Assembly: GCF_000775285.1 (NCBI RefSeq)
Contig: NZ_JJML01000046.1
Location: 1-42,857 of the forward strand
Origin: Neosynechococcus sphagnicola sy1
GTDB taxonomy: Bacteria; Cyanobacteriota; Cyanobacteriia; Neosynechococcales; Neosynechococcaceae
Direction: 5' to 3'
DNA length: 42,857 nucleotides
Under the pieces are notes generated by a model. It was not told where the DNA came from. It ran no database searches and saw nothing but the letters and a program-made list of their open reading frames with translations. This document shows, in pieces, positions 1 through 8,550 of the stretch. Within the stretch, counting starts at the first letter, position 1, and the number at the start of each line of letters is the position of its first letter. The translations under genes and the position numbers were made by a program.

Positions 1-311
1 TATCGCGACTGCATACGATTTGGGCCGATGGCGGTTTTGACGGTAATCCATTCCTGATGTGGGTGATGGATGTTTGTCGGTGGATTGTGGAGGTTGTGCT
101 GCGACCAGAGCAAACCAAAGGGTTCGTATTGCTGAAAAAAAGGTGGGTTGTTGAACGAACATTTGGCTGGCTCATGGGGTACCGTCGATTGGTTCGAGAC
201 TATGAGTTATGGCCAGAAACTTCGGAGACATTTATTTACCTGGCCATGATACGAATCATGGTGAGGCAGTTAGCATAAAATCTGACCCAGGAAGACTTTT
301 AAAACATCCTC
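1..311 (+). mobile_element. Right part of an IS5-type insertion sequence, left part outside the window
   Basis: The element holds the end of a DDE transposase gene followed by a short non-coding tail that ends in CTTTTAAAACATCCTC at 296-311. The same 16 bases, inverted, form both ends of a 143-bp element at 21636-21778. In both places the base after the end is the start of a TTA triplet, which fits a 3-bp TNA-type target of the IS1031-like branch of the IS5 family (branch assignment is inference). The other IS end is not in the window, so intactness cannot be judged. Confidence 0.75.
3..278 (+). CDS. IS5-family transposase, C-terminal part
   Basis: The frame is open from the first bases of the window, so the gene starts upstream. 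The visible 91 residues carry ADGGFDG, holding the second catalytic Asp, and about 45 residues later VERTFGWL, holding the catalytic Glu with the conserved Arg and the Trp typical of IS5-family DDE enzymes. The rest, ending in MIRIMVRQLA, matches the usual transposase end. The stop lies 18 bases before the terminal repeat at 296-311, the normal spacing for such elements. The protein would cut and join the element's ends. Family placement is firm; the subgroup is not. Confidence 0.85.
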   Translation, partial: SRLHTIWADGGFDGNPFLMWVMDVCRWIVEVVLRPEQTKGFVLLKKRWVVERTFGWLMGYRRLVRDYELWPETSETFIYLAMIRIMVRQLA

Positions 312-539
312 TTACAGCTTCGTTTTCATCGTGAGACATTCCTTTCCAAGGCGCGATCGCCCATCCAATTAATGCGCCCTCATCAGGGCTAACTTTCTCC
401 AGTGCGATCGCCCCAAAACACCCCTATTCAAAACATCGTCGTAGGTTTATAACCGCCATCAAATTCCAGAGTTTTGGTCTAACATTCACTACAACGGACG
501 CACGGGCGATCGCTCGTGGAGCTCGCCTAATGGTGCCCA

Positions 540-692
540 ATGGGGTGCGAGACTTCGCTGATCACCTTACTGCAAGGATTTCAGGACTGGTTTGATGCAG
601 TTTGGATGCGTGGGTACTTACCTATCGCTATCTTCGAGACACTCCAGAACATCCGTCAAAGGAGCTATCGAGACTTTCAGGAAGGTACATGA
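540..692 (+). CDS. Possible 50-aa small protein or gene remnant
   Basis: An ATG at 540 opens a 50-codon frame with a natural composition: a hydrophobic N-terminal half containing QDWFDAVW, then an Arg/Gln-rich end with NIRQRSYRDFQEG. No Shine-Dalgarno is obvious and I do not recognise the family. It may be a short membrane-associated protein or the surviving piece of a larger gene damaged near the IS. The overlapping frame from 592 has a poorer composition and I leave it out. Confidence is low because the only support is the look of the translation. Confidence 0.3.
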   Translation: MGCETSLITLLQGFQDWFDAVWMRGYLPIAIFETLQNIRQRSYRDFQEGT

Positions 693-724
693 TGATTTTC
701 CAGAAGGTTTACACAAAAGCACAA

Positions 725-750
725 TGCCCCTACCGAAGCCAATAGGGGCA
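725..750. terminator. Hairpin between two small genes
   Basis: TGCCCCTA at 725-732 pairs exactly with TAGGGGCA at 743-750 across a 10-base loop. The hairpin lies 12 bases beyond the stop of the leftward gene at 763-1059 and 32 bases beyond the rightward small frame at 540-692. Neither side has a long T run, so termination is plausible but not shown. Confidence 0.4.
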
Positions 751-762
751 AGAGCACTTCAT

Positions 763-1059
763 CTACTGTTTCAAGTCAGCGAGAAATTTACCCTGGTCAA
801 CGCAAATAGAATCCAGTGTTCTGATAGCATCTTCCCGGTGTAACTCTGAGTTTGAGAGGGCATACAACAACACACGCAATCTGGATCTGAGATACTCCAA
901 ATCAAAGGAGTAGTTGGGTGTTTCAGCAGGCTTGGCTGGTTTGATAGCCCCCAATCGGTCTAACGCCGCGTTGCTGATTTGGTCATCTGAGGCTCTACGT
1001 TGCTCCCAGATTTGGATCAGGGCTTTCTGGGCATCCATCCAATTTGCTAGCAAATTCAC
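763..1059 (-). CDS. Hypothetical protein, 98 aa
   Basis: A leftward frame starts at a GTG at 1059. AAGGA sits upstream, at a rather long spacing of about 14 bases. The protein is soluble, with no signal or membrane segment. It has an alpha-helical look, charged residues spaced as in a helical bundle, and one Pro-rich stretch near the middle (KPAKPAETP). I do not recognise the family. The upstream stop lies only nine codons before the GTG, so the start is well bounded. It precedes nothing obvious on the same strand; the fasciclin gene upstream is 72 bases away in the same direction, so joint transcription is possible. The frame on the opposite strand over 914-1123 looks like a shadow. Confidence 0.5.
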   Translation of the reverse strand: MNLLANWMDAQKALIQIWEQRRASDDQISNAALDRLGAIKPAKPAETPNYSFDLEYLRSRLRVLLYALSNSELHREDAIRTLDSICVDQGKFLADLKQ

Positions 1060-1131
1060 GGCTATCGCGATAGTCCTTGGGGTTAATCAGCCATACATCT
1101 TTAGAGAGAGTTTGAAAAATTGATCCGGATG

Positions 1132-1533
1132 CTATCCCATCAGGATCACCCGATCAATCACGTGAATCACTCCGTTATCTGCCTCAATGTCAGCAGCCAC
1201 AACGGTTGCATTCTTAACCTCAAACCCATCTGAGCAGTGAATCGGAATCGGAGACCCCTCCACGGAGGTCACACTCTCTAGTTTTGCCAGATCAGATTGC
1301 ATCAATCGACCCGGCACCACATGGTAGGTGAGAATGCGTGTCAGTTGGGGAATATTTTGCACCAGGGTGGTGATGGTTCCAGGCGGCAATTTAGCAAAGG
1401 CTGAATCTGTGGGCGCAAAAACCGTGAACGGGCCAGGACTTTTCAAGGTTTCGACTAAGTTAGCTGCCTGAACAGCGGTCACAAGGGTTGTGAAGTTATC
1501 AGCAGCCACTGCAATCTCAACGATATCAGCCAT
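1132..1533 (-). CDS. Fasciclin (FAS1) domain protein
   Basis: The 133 residues form one complete FAS1 domain and little else. Family hallmarks seen are [13 protein letters not shown] near residue 14, the core [15 protein letters not shown] near residue 37, LTYHVVPGR near residue 69, and the closing [13 protein letters not shown]. There is no signal peptide, as in many short cyanobacterial FAS1 proteins. FAS1 domains mediate adhesion or protein contacts, and the exact role here is unknown. The ATG at 1533 gives the normal domain start. A possible promoter lies about 45-75 bases upstream (TTGAAA, 18 bases, TTAAAT on the leftward strand). Single-gene context. Confidence 0.9.
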   Translation of the reverse strand: MADIVEIAVAADNFTTLVTAVQAANLVETLKSPGPFTVFAPTDSAFAKLPPGTITTLVQNIPQLTRILTYHVVPGRLMQSDLAKLESVTSVEGSPIPIHCSDGFEVKNATVVAADIEADNGVIHVIDRVILMG

Positions 1534-1746
1534 GTGTTTTCCCCGCTGTACAACTACGTCTCCAGGGATCGTAGCTAATTTAATCGGACTTGGAAAATCC
1601 GTTTCAAACCCGATCGCTGAATCTGGAAAGTCCTAAAAATAGATATTCTACGCTAGTCCTGCACAAAGCAAGCCTCAGATTGACTGCTGTTAATCGCTGT
1701 CATTTTGTAATCCAATGATGGTAGTAGAATCCCACGGGCATGATTG

Positions 1747-3574
1747 TCAGTGGGAGGGGGACACCGGAGATCCAGGGTTGACATTCCCAGGCAAGGCTTT
1801 GAGAAACACCCGAATCAGTTGGTAGCCCCCAGCGTGCCCCAGGGTTTGGTAGTGTCCTGTTTGCAGCCCCATAGCTGCAAACCGTTGAGGTTGCGACAGG
1901 ATCAAGACCGTTGTAGGAGTCGATTGACCCACGATTTGGCCCAGGTAACGGATCGCTCCCTTGTTGCTGCTGATGTATTTGACGGGCTGCTGGGTATAAA
2001 AAACCAGACTGGGTTTCTTGAATCCCACCATCACCAAGGGTTCCGCCGGACGTTGAACCTGGGTAATGACTTGGGCGAGTTGCCGCAGGGGCAGTTGCCG
2101 TTGGGAGTCGAGAAGGAAGAGGAGGGGCTGTACCGTTGCGGCCAAAAAGGTAAGAAAACCCAGCACCATCACCAACCACAGCCAGAAGGGACGCTGATAT
2201 TTCAGGAAAACCCCAGCCAGCAAAGCCGTGCCAGATAAGATCAGACCCCCCCCTACTGAGAATGCCTGATTGCTGGAGAACTTGGGGAAAATCTGGGAGG
2301 GCTGGATCGGCACCCAAGAGTTGGGGACCGTAGCCCAACACGCCAGCCAACAGCAATAATAACGACACCGCAACCAAAGTGCTCCACTGGAAACTCCGCG
2401 ACCCTGCGTCACCTGTCAGCTGTTGACTCCACCAGAGGGCGACCAGAATGGCAGCAGCGGGCATCAAGGGCAGAACATAACTGGGGAGTTTGGTAACAGC
2501 AATGGTAAAAAACAGAAACACCCCCAAAAACCAACAGAGGGCAAACAGGCCCAGTTGGGCGCTACGGGGTTGTTGTTGCCAATGATGACGCTGCCAGCCT
2601 CGGATCTGGGCGATCGCTCCAGGCAGATAGGGTGACCAAGGGGCAAAACCCCAGCAACACAATCACGAAATAAAAGTACCAGGGCGCTGCATGGCGGTTG
2701 ACCACGCTGGTAAACCGTTCCAGGTTGTGATAGCCAAAGAAGGCTGCCAGATAGGCTTCGCCATGCTTCCAGGTAACCAAGAGATACCAGGGCAAACTGA
2801 TCCCGGCAATCAGTACCCCCCCCATGGCAACTGCATTTCTCGCCATACCGCCCGCCCCTGTCCAACATAGAGGACAAAACTGCTAATAATCAGTCCGGGT
2901 AAGACAATCCCCACCGGGCCTTTGGTGAGAATTGCCAACGCTATGAGACCGTAGCAGGTGAAGTACCAACGCCGTTGAACAGGCGGACAATCAGCCTGGG
3001 CATAGCCACAGAAAAAGGCCAGCAGCGATCCATCCATACAGGCAGTCAGCAGCATGTCAGATACGCCTGTCCGGGCCCAAGTGATAAACAGCGGATTCAG
3101 GGTTAGGACGGTGGTGCCAATCCAGGCTACCAGCCAGGGTTGCAAGGGTTTGGGGACAGCGGCAGCGGCGGGTGAATCTGGAGGGGCAGTCATTGCAAAT
3201 TGTCTGAGAGTGTACCCGAGCAGTGCGACGAGGGCGATCGCAGCCAGGGCAGAGGGCAGACGAGCAGCCCAGGTATTGACCCCCAAGCCTTGATAAGCGA
3301 TCGCCATCAGCCAGTAAATCAGCGGTGGCTTGTCAAAGCGGGTTTGTCCATTGAAATAGGGGGTGAGCCAGTCCCCCGTCACCGTCATCTGGCGAGCCGC
3401 TTCGGCAAATAATGGCTCCGTCTCATCCACCAAACCAACGCTGCCCAAATTCCAGCAGAACGCCATCCCGCCGATGCCCACTACCCACAGCCCAAGAGCG
3501 ACCCAGGCGATCGCGGGGTACTGCTCCCACAGCTTCCAGAACTGGGTATGGCTTTTTATGAACTTGAGTTTCAT
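1747..3574 (-). pseudogene. GT39 (ArnT-like) membrane glycosyltransferase, frame broken three times
   Basis: Joined across three frames, the product is a polytopic protein of about 600 aa of the GT39/ArnT family, which moves sugars from polyprenyl-phosphate donors. The N-terminal part has the family signature VDETEPLFAEAARQM and RFDKPPLIYWLMA, followed by many membrane helices and a soluble C-terminal domain. The likely start is the ATG at 3574, with GAGG six bases before it. Frame changes fall at a run of eight C at 2816-2823, near the A4/C4 runs at 2645-2652, and at a second run of eight C at 2246-2253. Each joint restores a sensible protein (for example VLLGFAPWSP). Breaks at homopolymers suggest sequence error, but real decay cannot be excluded. 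Confidence 0.8.
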
Positions 3575-3678
3575 CAACCGCCTCAAACCTTAACCACGAT
3601 TCCGTCTTACACTGTAGCGGCAAAGGCTACCGCTCCCAGATCTTGTCCTCCGTCAACTTTTAGGTGAGGGGTCAAGCG

Positions 3679-3721
3679 TTTTCCAGGGGTGATTTTTTGA
3701 GGGTTTTCACCCCCTGAAAAA
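3679..3721 (-). terminator. Strong hairpin downstream of the 197-aa gene
   Basis: TTTTCCAGGGGTGA at 3679-3692 pairs with TCACCCCCTGAAAAA at 3707-3721 with one small bulge and a T-rich loop. It starts 15 bases past the stop of the leftward gene at 3736-4329 and ends in a T-rich run on that strand, so it reads as a Rho-independent terminator separating that gene from the GT39 gene. Confidence 0.6.
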
Positions 3722-3735
3722 TTCTTACCAGACCC

Positions 3736-4329
3736 TTAGGGCTTGAAGATGAGTTGCCACTCCGACTGGTGGGGATTCCAGACCGGCATGGCCGTTGCCC
3801 CCACAACATAAGGACCCCAGTAAAGCCGGGAACCATCTTGGGCAAAGGCGACGAGAATATCCCCGCGTTTTACCCGCAGGGATCCCTCCGGTAAGGACAG
3901 CAACAATCCCTGACTACTGCCCTCTTCAGGAGCAAAGTCCCAATGGGCAGGAGGGTCATAGGGGGCAGGAGGACTGGCCGTTGCAGCAGCGGAGCGTTGG
4001 GCCAACAGTGCCAGTCGAATCGGATGGTCGGTTGGGTTACTGACGCGAAGTTTACCAGGAGGGGCAGGTGCCGTAGGGGATTGGGTAGCCTGGCTGAGCA
4101 GGGGACTGGCTGGGGTCACCCTAGGCTGGGGCGATGGTACCAACAGCTCCGGGTCATCCGGTACGGGATCAGCCCTGGGCATCGGAGTTTCGGTCACCGG
4201 AGTAATCCAGACATCAATCTGAAATCGCCCCAGCAACAGGAGTGTCAGACCTATCAATACCGTGATGCCAGCGATGGCGATGAGGGTTGGATATACTTTC
4301 GTCTTATCTGTGAGTTTGCCCTGAGCCAC
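3736..4329 (-). CDS. Hypothetical single-pass membrane protein with Pro-rich linker, 197 aa
   Basis: A short charged N-terminus (about 12 residues) is followed by one membrane helix at about residues 13-36 (IAIAGITVLIGLTLLLLG). Next come a Pro/Thr/Ser-rich linker to about residue 95, then a globular C-terminal domain with NPTDHPIRLALL and SLPEGSLRVKRGDILVAFAQDG. The layout suggests a protein anchored in the inner or thylakoid membrane with its domain on the far side. I do not recognise a named family. It is followed by a strong terminator hairpin and so is probably transcribed alone. The ATG at 4329 gives the natural start just before the membrane segment. Confidence 0.75.
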   Translation of the reverse strand: MAQGKLTDKTKVYPTLIAIAGITVLIGLTLLLLGRFQIDVWITPVTETPMPRADPVPDDPELLVPSPQPRVTPASPLLSQATQSPTAPAPPGKLRVSNPTDHPIRLALLAQRSAAATASPPAPYDPPAHWDFAPEEGSSQGLLLSLPEGSLRVKRGDILVAFAQDGSRLYWGPYVVGATAMPVWNPHQSEWQLIFKP

Positions 4330-4549
4330 GTTTCGTTACCTACCCACCGGGCAGCGTATTGGGGATGGGAGCACCGGGGCAATCCGTCGTGATCTAGCGA
4401 GGCTGCACCCCGGAAATTTGCGAATTGCTAGAAGACATCGCTGATACTAGCGATGGTGCGGCAAGACTTGTGTTCCTATCGTTAGGATATCCTTTCGGTT
4501 ATGGCATTGACACTATATTTAAAGGCATCTTCCCAGCCAAAATTATCCG

Positions 4550-4876
4550 ATGCAAAACACCCGTCTCAATGGTTTAGTGGAGTCCATCGGCCAGCAAATA
4601 GGGCAACAGTTCCGTAACCCTTGGCGGCGTCTAGCCTTCTTGGTGATGAGTCTGCTGTTAGGGTTCTTTCTGGGAACTGCGATCTCCACCATCTCCGGCC
4701 AAACGGCGATCTGGGATATTTCTGCCGCAGCCCTGCTCGTAGTGATGACGGAAGTGATCAACCGCATCGTCTATGGGAAGGCTTGGCCTCACTCCCTACT
4801 GCTGGAAGGCCTCAATAGTGTCAAGATTGGCATTATGTATGGACTCTTTGTGGAAGCCTTCAAATTAGGCAGTTAA
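4550..4876 (+). CDS. ycf20: Ycf20-like protein (DUF565)
   Basis: The 108-aa product matches the Ycf20/DUF565 family of cyanobacteria and plastids: an amphipathic N-terminus, LLGFFLGTAISTISGQTAIWD near residue 36 (two membrane segments), a conserved EVINRIVYG, and a C-terminal NSVKIGIMYGLFVEAFKLGS. Plant and algal relatives affect non-photochemical quenching; the molecular role is unknown. Length is as usual for cyanobacterial members. The gene stands alone; the upstream 150 bases carry TTGACA and TATATT elements, but these overlap awkwardly and I do not assign a promoter. Confidence 0.85.
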   Translation: MQNTRLNGLVESIGQQIGQQFRNPWRRLAFLVMSLLLGFFLGTAISTISGQTAIWDISAAALLVVMTEVINRIVYGKAWPHSLLLEGLNSVKIGIMYGLFVEAFKLGS

Positions 4877-5078
4877 GCGGTTGCGCCGCCAAACCGCCTA
4901 TGACTAGGCGTGAAATCCTTGCAGAAAGGTAATCAGTTTGGAAAAATGAATGCTGATTAGCTTAACCCCCTCGGAATCTGTCAAGCCTATTTTTAGGCAT
5001 TGCAGACGCTCTAAAAATATGTTCCCATCCGGGTGCTTGGGATTTTTGCAACTGAATCCAATCAAAGTTGGCAAACCA

Positions 5079-5678
5079 CTAGGGCGGCGTGATCTCGGGT
5101 GAGACAAATGGGGTACCCCAGGTTTCCCAGTTTTCTTGGTTAAAGGGGGATTTCCAACGGCGAATCAGACTGGCTTCTAACTGCTGGCGGGGACGGGGGG
5201 CGGCGGGAGCATCCCACCAAAATACCGTGTTAATGGCGGTTGGCATCTGATGCTGAAAATGTAAACTCTGGTAGTTGAGCACATAGCGCTTGCAGTCGTG
5301 ATCCCCTTGCCAGCGGCGATGGGTACGGCAGGTTTCCCCAATGTAAAGAATCAGGGACACGGTTGAGTCCAGCACAAAATAAATGCAGGCATCTTGGGCG
5401 GAGCGATCGCTGGGCCACTGAAAGAAGAAGAAATTATGGAGTTCCAGGGTAAAGGGATCGATGTCTGCTGCTTCAACACGCGGATTAATGCTGTCAAAGA
5501 GGGTACCCTGCCGGAGAACTTGCTCCGTTCTCACCTGCTGCTGCGCCTGGGCGATCGCCGCTTTCCAACGCTGGAGTGCTGGCTGATCCATCTGCCAAGG
5601 GGGTTGTTGCGGTGGCAGGACAAAGCCCCGCATCTGGGCCTCAGAAAAGAGTAGGGGCTGTTGGGGGGCAGGTTCCAC
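5079..5678 (-). CDS. GIY-YIG superfamily nuclease-like protein
   Basis: The C-terminal half holds a GIY-YIG fold. CIYFVLD stands for the GIY strand and LYIGE for YIG; downstream come an Arg/Trp helix (HRRW), a His (GDHDCKRY), and the metal-binding Glu in LEASLIRRW followed by the Asn-containing SPFNQENW. The N-terminal 80 residues (LLFSEAQMRGFVLPPQQPPW) are a lineage-specific extension. I choose the GTG at 5678: GGAG lies seven bases upstream and the protein then begins MEPAPQQPLLF, a sensible start. A TTG at 5780 would add 34 residues of poor composition. Function is unknown; relatives include repair and mobile-element endonucleases. Confidence 0.75.
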   Translation of the reverse strand: MEPAPQQPLLFSEAQMRGFVLPPQQPPWQMDQPALQRWKAAIAQAQQQVRTEQVLRQGTLFDSINPRVEAADIDPFTLELHNFFFFQWPSDRSAQDACIYFVLDSTVSLILYIGETCRTHRRWQGDHDCKRYVLNYQSLHFQHQMPTAINTVFWWDAPAAPRPRQQLEASLIRRWKSPFNQENWETWGTPFVSPEITPP

Positions 5679-5864
5679 AGGGGGACTCCGGGGGAGAATC
5701 AGAGAAGCGAGTCTGGCATGAAAGGTCGGCGTCGTCGAGCCGCGAAGCTTGTGAGAGCAGCGAAGTGATGCCTGCTGCAAGCAGCAGGGATGTTCATTGT
5801 GATTGTGAAAGGCTCTGGAGGTTACTTCCTGTTCATCTAAATTTTTGGGGCATCTGGGCGATGG

Positions 5865-6746
5865 TCATTGGCGTAGCTGCTCCTCAGTTGCTAGATTGCC
5901 CTCTGACCATCGCAGCCATGCATCTAGATCAGCGGCACTGGAAAAGTCCAACAGTGCCTCACCCAGAGATTCCAGTTCGTTAAGAGCAAGGGCGCGGATT
6001 TGGGATTCGGTTGCAGGGGTGATCTGGCCAATGCGACGGTTGAGTTGACGCAAGACAAGATTTAACCCCTCTTCTTGACGGCCTTCTTGACGGCCTTCTT
6101 GACGGCCTTCTTGAAGAGCTTCTTCTCGCCACTCTTGATAAATCACTGATTGCTGCATGATGTCTCTCCGAAGCACCTGATTAATCACATCTGTTTCCAA
6201 TAATAACCCCGCCAAAATCCCCGCAGCGGCTGCTACATTGCTTTGCACCCTGGTTTCTGAAATTGTCTCCACTTGCTGAGCAACCTGGCGTAGCGTCTCT
6301 GTTCTATCTAGGGTTTGAGTCAAGACAGCCAGCGGTAACAACCCCCTTGACTTCAGAAACAATTGAGTTGGTTGCTCCCAGAGGCGGATGACCTCAAATT
6401 CATGACGAGTCCCTGGAATTTCAAACACAGTTTGTTGCACTAATGCAGAATTGGAAGGGGTGAGATAAACCACCACCTGTCGCATTTGCTTTTTGGGAAA
6501 CCGTCGAAAAACTCTCAGGCGATAATCCACCATTCTGAACCCCATGGTGGAATCCGGTTGGGTCTGAAATTCGATGTGGAGGATGACTTCATCTGAGTTG
6601 AGTAAAATCAGCGAGTCTGCACGAATCGGCTCGATCAAAAGTTCAGAAGGACTCAGTGAGGTGAGGGTAATCGGTTTCCCCAGCAGCCAGGATGCAAAAT
6701 CTTCAGGAAAGCTCTCCGCCAGGAACTTACAAGTGTTATCAAACAT
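5865..6746 (-). CDS. Rpn-family (PD-(D/E)XK) nuclease-like protein with DUF4351 tail
   Basis: The 293-aa protein starts MFDNTCKFLAESFPEDFASWLLG, typical of the large cyanobacterial Rpn/transposase_31-like family. Residues that fit a PD-(D/E)XK core are IRADSLILL and VILHIEFQTQ (E-x-Q). After about residue 205 a helical run holds EGRQEGRQEGRQEE, encoded by 12-bp tandem repeats, then a DUF4351 domain (LRQLNRRIGQI, LNELESLGEALLDF). Relatives promote RecA-independent recombination or act as DNA endonucleases, often in many copies per genome. The upstream region is the hairpin-rich block at 6855-7075. Family assignment is firm; activity is inferred. Confidence 0.85.
   Translation of the reverse strand: MFDNTCKFLAESFPEDFASWLLGKPITLTSLSPSELLIEPIRADSLILLNSDEVILHIEFQTQPDSTMGFRMVDYRLRVFRRFPKKQMRQVVVYLTPSNSALVQQTVFEIPGTRHEFEVIRLWEQPTQLFLKSRGLLPLAVLTQTLDRTETLRQVAQQVETISETRVQSNVAAAAGILAGLLLETDVINQVLRRDIMQQSVIYQEWREEALQEGRQEGRQEGRQEEGLNLVLRQLNRRIGQITPATESQIRALALNELESLGEALLDFSSAADLDAWLRWSEGNLATEEQLRQ
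6071..6115 (-). repeat. 12-bp in-frame tandem repeat inside the Rpn-like gene
   Basis: The unit CTTCTTGACGGC occurs three times exactly at 6071-6106, followed by a partial copy. It encodes the EGRQ repeats in the linker between the nuclease and DUF4351 domains. Copy number could change by slippage without breaking the frame. Confidence 0.85.
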
Positions 6747-6854
6747 GGAGCGATTTTAACAGATGACGAAGTTCATCCCTGGTGTTTACGATGGTCGCCC
6801 ATGCACGCATCAAGGCTGGGCATTTGACCTCAGAACCCAAGCAGTCGAGTAACG

Positions 6855-7075
6855 AACTCGGATCGCCGAGAAAAATTGTTAAACATTTTACAAAATAGCT
6901 CCACCTCTGGAGAAAATAGCCTCAGGACTGAGGCTTGGAAGTCAGATCGCCGAGAAAAATTGTAAAACATTTTACAAAATAACTCGATGATTGGACTCTG
7001 GAACTCGGATCGCCGAGAAAAATTGTAAAATGTTTGACAAAATAGCTCCACCCTTGGAGAAAATAGCCCGATCGC
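6855..7075. repeat. Array of short palindromes with an AAAATAG spacer motif
   Basis: Three diverged units start near 6861, 6945 and 7008. Each holds GATCGCCGAGAAAAATTGT; two are preceded by CTCG, which makes the hairpin CTCGG-atcg-CCGAG. Other palindromes are TTGTAAAA-CA-TTTTACAA near 6960-6977, CTCCA-cctc-TGGAG near 6899-6912 and 7047-7060, and CCTCAG-ga-CTGAGG at 6920-6933. AAAATAG or AAAATAA separates most of them, so on the leftward strand each hairpin is followed by a T-rich stretch. Frames across the array are low-complexity and I do not call them genes. The block lies 3' of thrC and 5' of the Rpn-like gene. Confidence 0.75.
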
Positions 7076-7245
7076 TCCTCCAAAGAACTCAAATATCTCT
7101 GATGCAGCCCTATGAAAAGTAGTCTTGAGCAATACGGGAGGTTACTCTCGCGATCGCTATGGCAAGCATGGTCTATGTTTACCAGAAATATATTCATAAT
7201 TGCCCAGAGGCTCAGGCAATACCGCACCACCGTTATGGGGTGATC

Positions 7246-8355
7246 TCAAAAACCCATGACACTGGCAACCTCAGCCAAAGTGGGTTCAACGCCCTGTTTG
7301 AATTGATTCATACAGTGTTGGATCGCACAATCAGGATCTTTCAGACCATTCCCCGTCAGCACACAGACAACGGTTGCCCCCGTCGGAATTTGCTCTTTCA
7401 GCTTCAACATGCCAGCCACCGAAGCGGCACTGGCAGGCTCACAGAAAATCCCTTCCCGAGCAGCCAACAAGCGGTAAGCTTCTAAGATCTCAGCATCGGT
7501 GACCGCCGTATAAGCACCCTGACTGGCTTCTTGCACTGCGATCGCCCGCTGCCAGTTCGCTGGGTTGCCAATTCGAATGGCCGTTGCCAGGGTTTCTGGA
7601 TGACTAAAGGCGGTTCCGGTGACCAGGGGGGAAGCTCCCGCAGCTTGAAATCCCATCATCCGTGGGAGGAGATCGCAGCGTCCCTGCTGATGATATTCAC
7701 AAAATCCCATCCAGTAAGCGGTGATATTCCCGGCATTGCCCACCGGGATGCACAACCAATCCGGGGCATCTCCCAAAACATCAACGACCTCGAAGGCGGC
7801 GGTTTTTTGCCCCTCCAATCGATAGGGGTTGACGGAGTTGACCAAGGTCACTGGGTAGGTAGCGGCCATCTCCCGGACAATTTCTAGGGCTTGGTCAAAA
7901 TTGCCCCGAATTGCCAACACCTCAGCGCCATATAGCAGGGCTTGCGCCAACTTCCCTAGAGCCACATACCCGTCGGGAATCAGCACAAACGCCCGTAGAC
8001 CACCCCGACGGGCATAGGCCGCCGCTGCTGCGGAGGTATTCCCGGTGCTGGCGCAGATCACCGCCTCTACTCCAGCTTCTTTGGCTTTAGAAATGGCGAG
8101 GGTCATCCCCCGATCTTTGAAGCTGCCCGTGGGATTGAGGCCATCGTATTTGACAAAAACTTGAACTTGGCGACCAATCTCTTGGGCGATCGCCGGAACT
8201 GGAATCAGGGGGGTATTGCCTTCATGCAGAGTGACAATCGGAGTCTGGTCACTGACGGGTAAATAGCTGCGATAGGCAGCAATTAATCCCGGCCAACCGT
8301 GAGCCTTCGAGGTCGAAGTGGGAACTTGGGAAGCAGAATAGGAAACCAGGGGCAC
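7246..8355 (-). CDS. thrC: Threonine synthase
   Basis: The 369-aa enzyme converts O-phosphohomoserine to threonine with pyridoxal phosphate in the cytosol. Seen: the substrate loop HEGNTPLIP near residue 44, the PLP lysine in NPTGSFKDRG at about residue 80, the phosphate-binding STGNTSAAAAAYA near residue 104, LCIPVGNAGNITAYW near residue 201, and EPASAASVAG near residue 306. Length and motifs match the class found in cyanobacteria. The start is a GTG at 8355 with an in-frame stop three codons before it, so no longer start exists; the Shine-Dalgarno is weak. The 64 bases before the start end at a terminator-like hairpin (8420-8472), which suggests attenuation. Confidence 0.95.
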   Translation of the reverse strand: MPLVSYSASQVPTSTSKAHGWPGLIAAYRSYLPVSDQTPIVTLHEGNTPLIPVPAIAQEIGRQVQVFVKYDGLNPTGSFKDRGMTLAISKAKEAGVEAVICASTGNTSAAAAAYARRGGLRAFVLIPDGYVALGKLAQALLYGAEVLAIRGNFDQALEIVREMAATYPVTLVNSVNPYRLEGQKTAAFEVVDVLGDAPDWLCIPVGNAGNITAYWMGFCEYHQQGRCDLLPRMMGFQAAGASPLVTGTAFSHPETLATAIRIGNPANWQRAIAVQEASQGAYTAVTDAEILEAYRLLAAREGIFCEPASAASVAGMLKLKEQIPTGATVVCVLTGNGLKDPDCAIQHCMNQFKQGVEPTLAEVASVMGF

Positions 8356-8419
8356 AGTAGGTTAATGAGCAGCGGCTTGCAGGAGATTAACCTTCACCTT
8401 AGCTGGTTTTTGGACCGTT

Positions 8420-8472
8420 AAAAAAAGGCGGTGGTCAAAGACCCCTCTGCGAGCATCCCTGGGTTGATCACC
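8420..8472 (-). promoter_or_regulatory. Terminator-like hairpin in the thrC leader (possible attenuator)
   Basis: On the leftward strand TTGATCACC (8464-8472, read in reverse complement) pairs with GGTGGTCAA (8430-8438) over nine bases. GGG/CCC extends the stem past a three-base bulge to a 16-base loop. The stem is followed by GCC and then seven T (A run at 8420-8426). This is a classic Rho-independent layout, placed 64 bases before the thrC start with no leftward gene upstream to terminate. I infer a leader attenuator; a plain terminator blocking readthrough is the alternative. Confidence 0.55.
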
Positions 8473-8529
8473 TTTTGAGTCCAAATCAATTCATTCCAGG
8501 CAGACGCCCTGAACTCAGCCCCTGAGGAT

Positions 8530-8550
8530 CTAGGCAAGCCCCTTACTCAC
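8530..8550 (-). CDS. Possible 6-codon leader peptide ahead of thrC
   Basis: On the leftward strand a nine-base perfect Shine-Dalgarno (AGGAGGTGA, 8554-8562) is followed after six bases from AGGAGG by GTG and the six-codon frame MSKGLA, then TAG. It lies 58 bases upstream of the terminator-like hairpin. No threonine or isoleucine codon is present, so it does not look like a classic amino-acid attenuator peptide. The perfect ribosome site so far from thrC is the reason for listing it. Confidence 0.3.
   Translation of the reverse strand: MSKGLA

Noticed and set aside
592-843. 83-aa rightward frame
   Set aside because: Ser/Arg-rich composition, overlaps the leftward gene at 763 and the small frame at 540; looks like chance.
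1744-2238. 164-aa rightward frame over the GT39 gene
   Set aside because: His/Gln-rich shadow of a broken but clearly leftward gene.
4904-5107. 67-aa leftward frame after ycf20
   Set aside because: It overlaps the end of the GIY-YIG gene, has no ribosome site and an unnatural composition. I treat it as chance.
6830-7230. Two leftward frames of about 100 aa with repeated FCKMFYNFSRRSEF-type segments
   Set aside because: They run through the palindromic repeat block, have low-complexity composition, overlap in different frames, and have no credible ribosome site.
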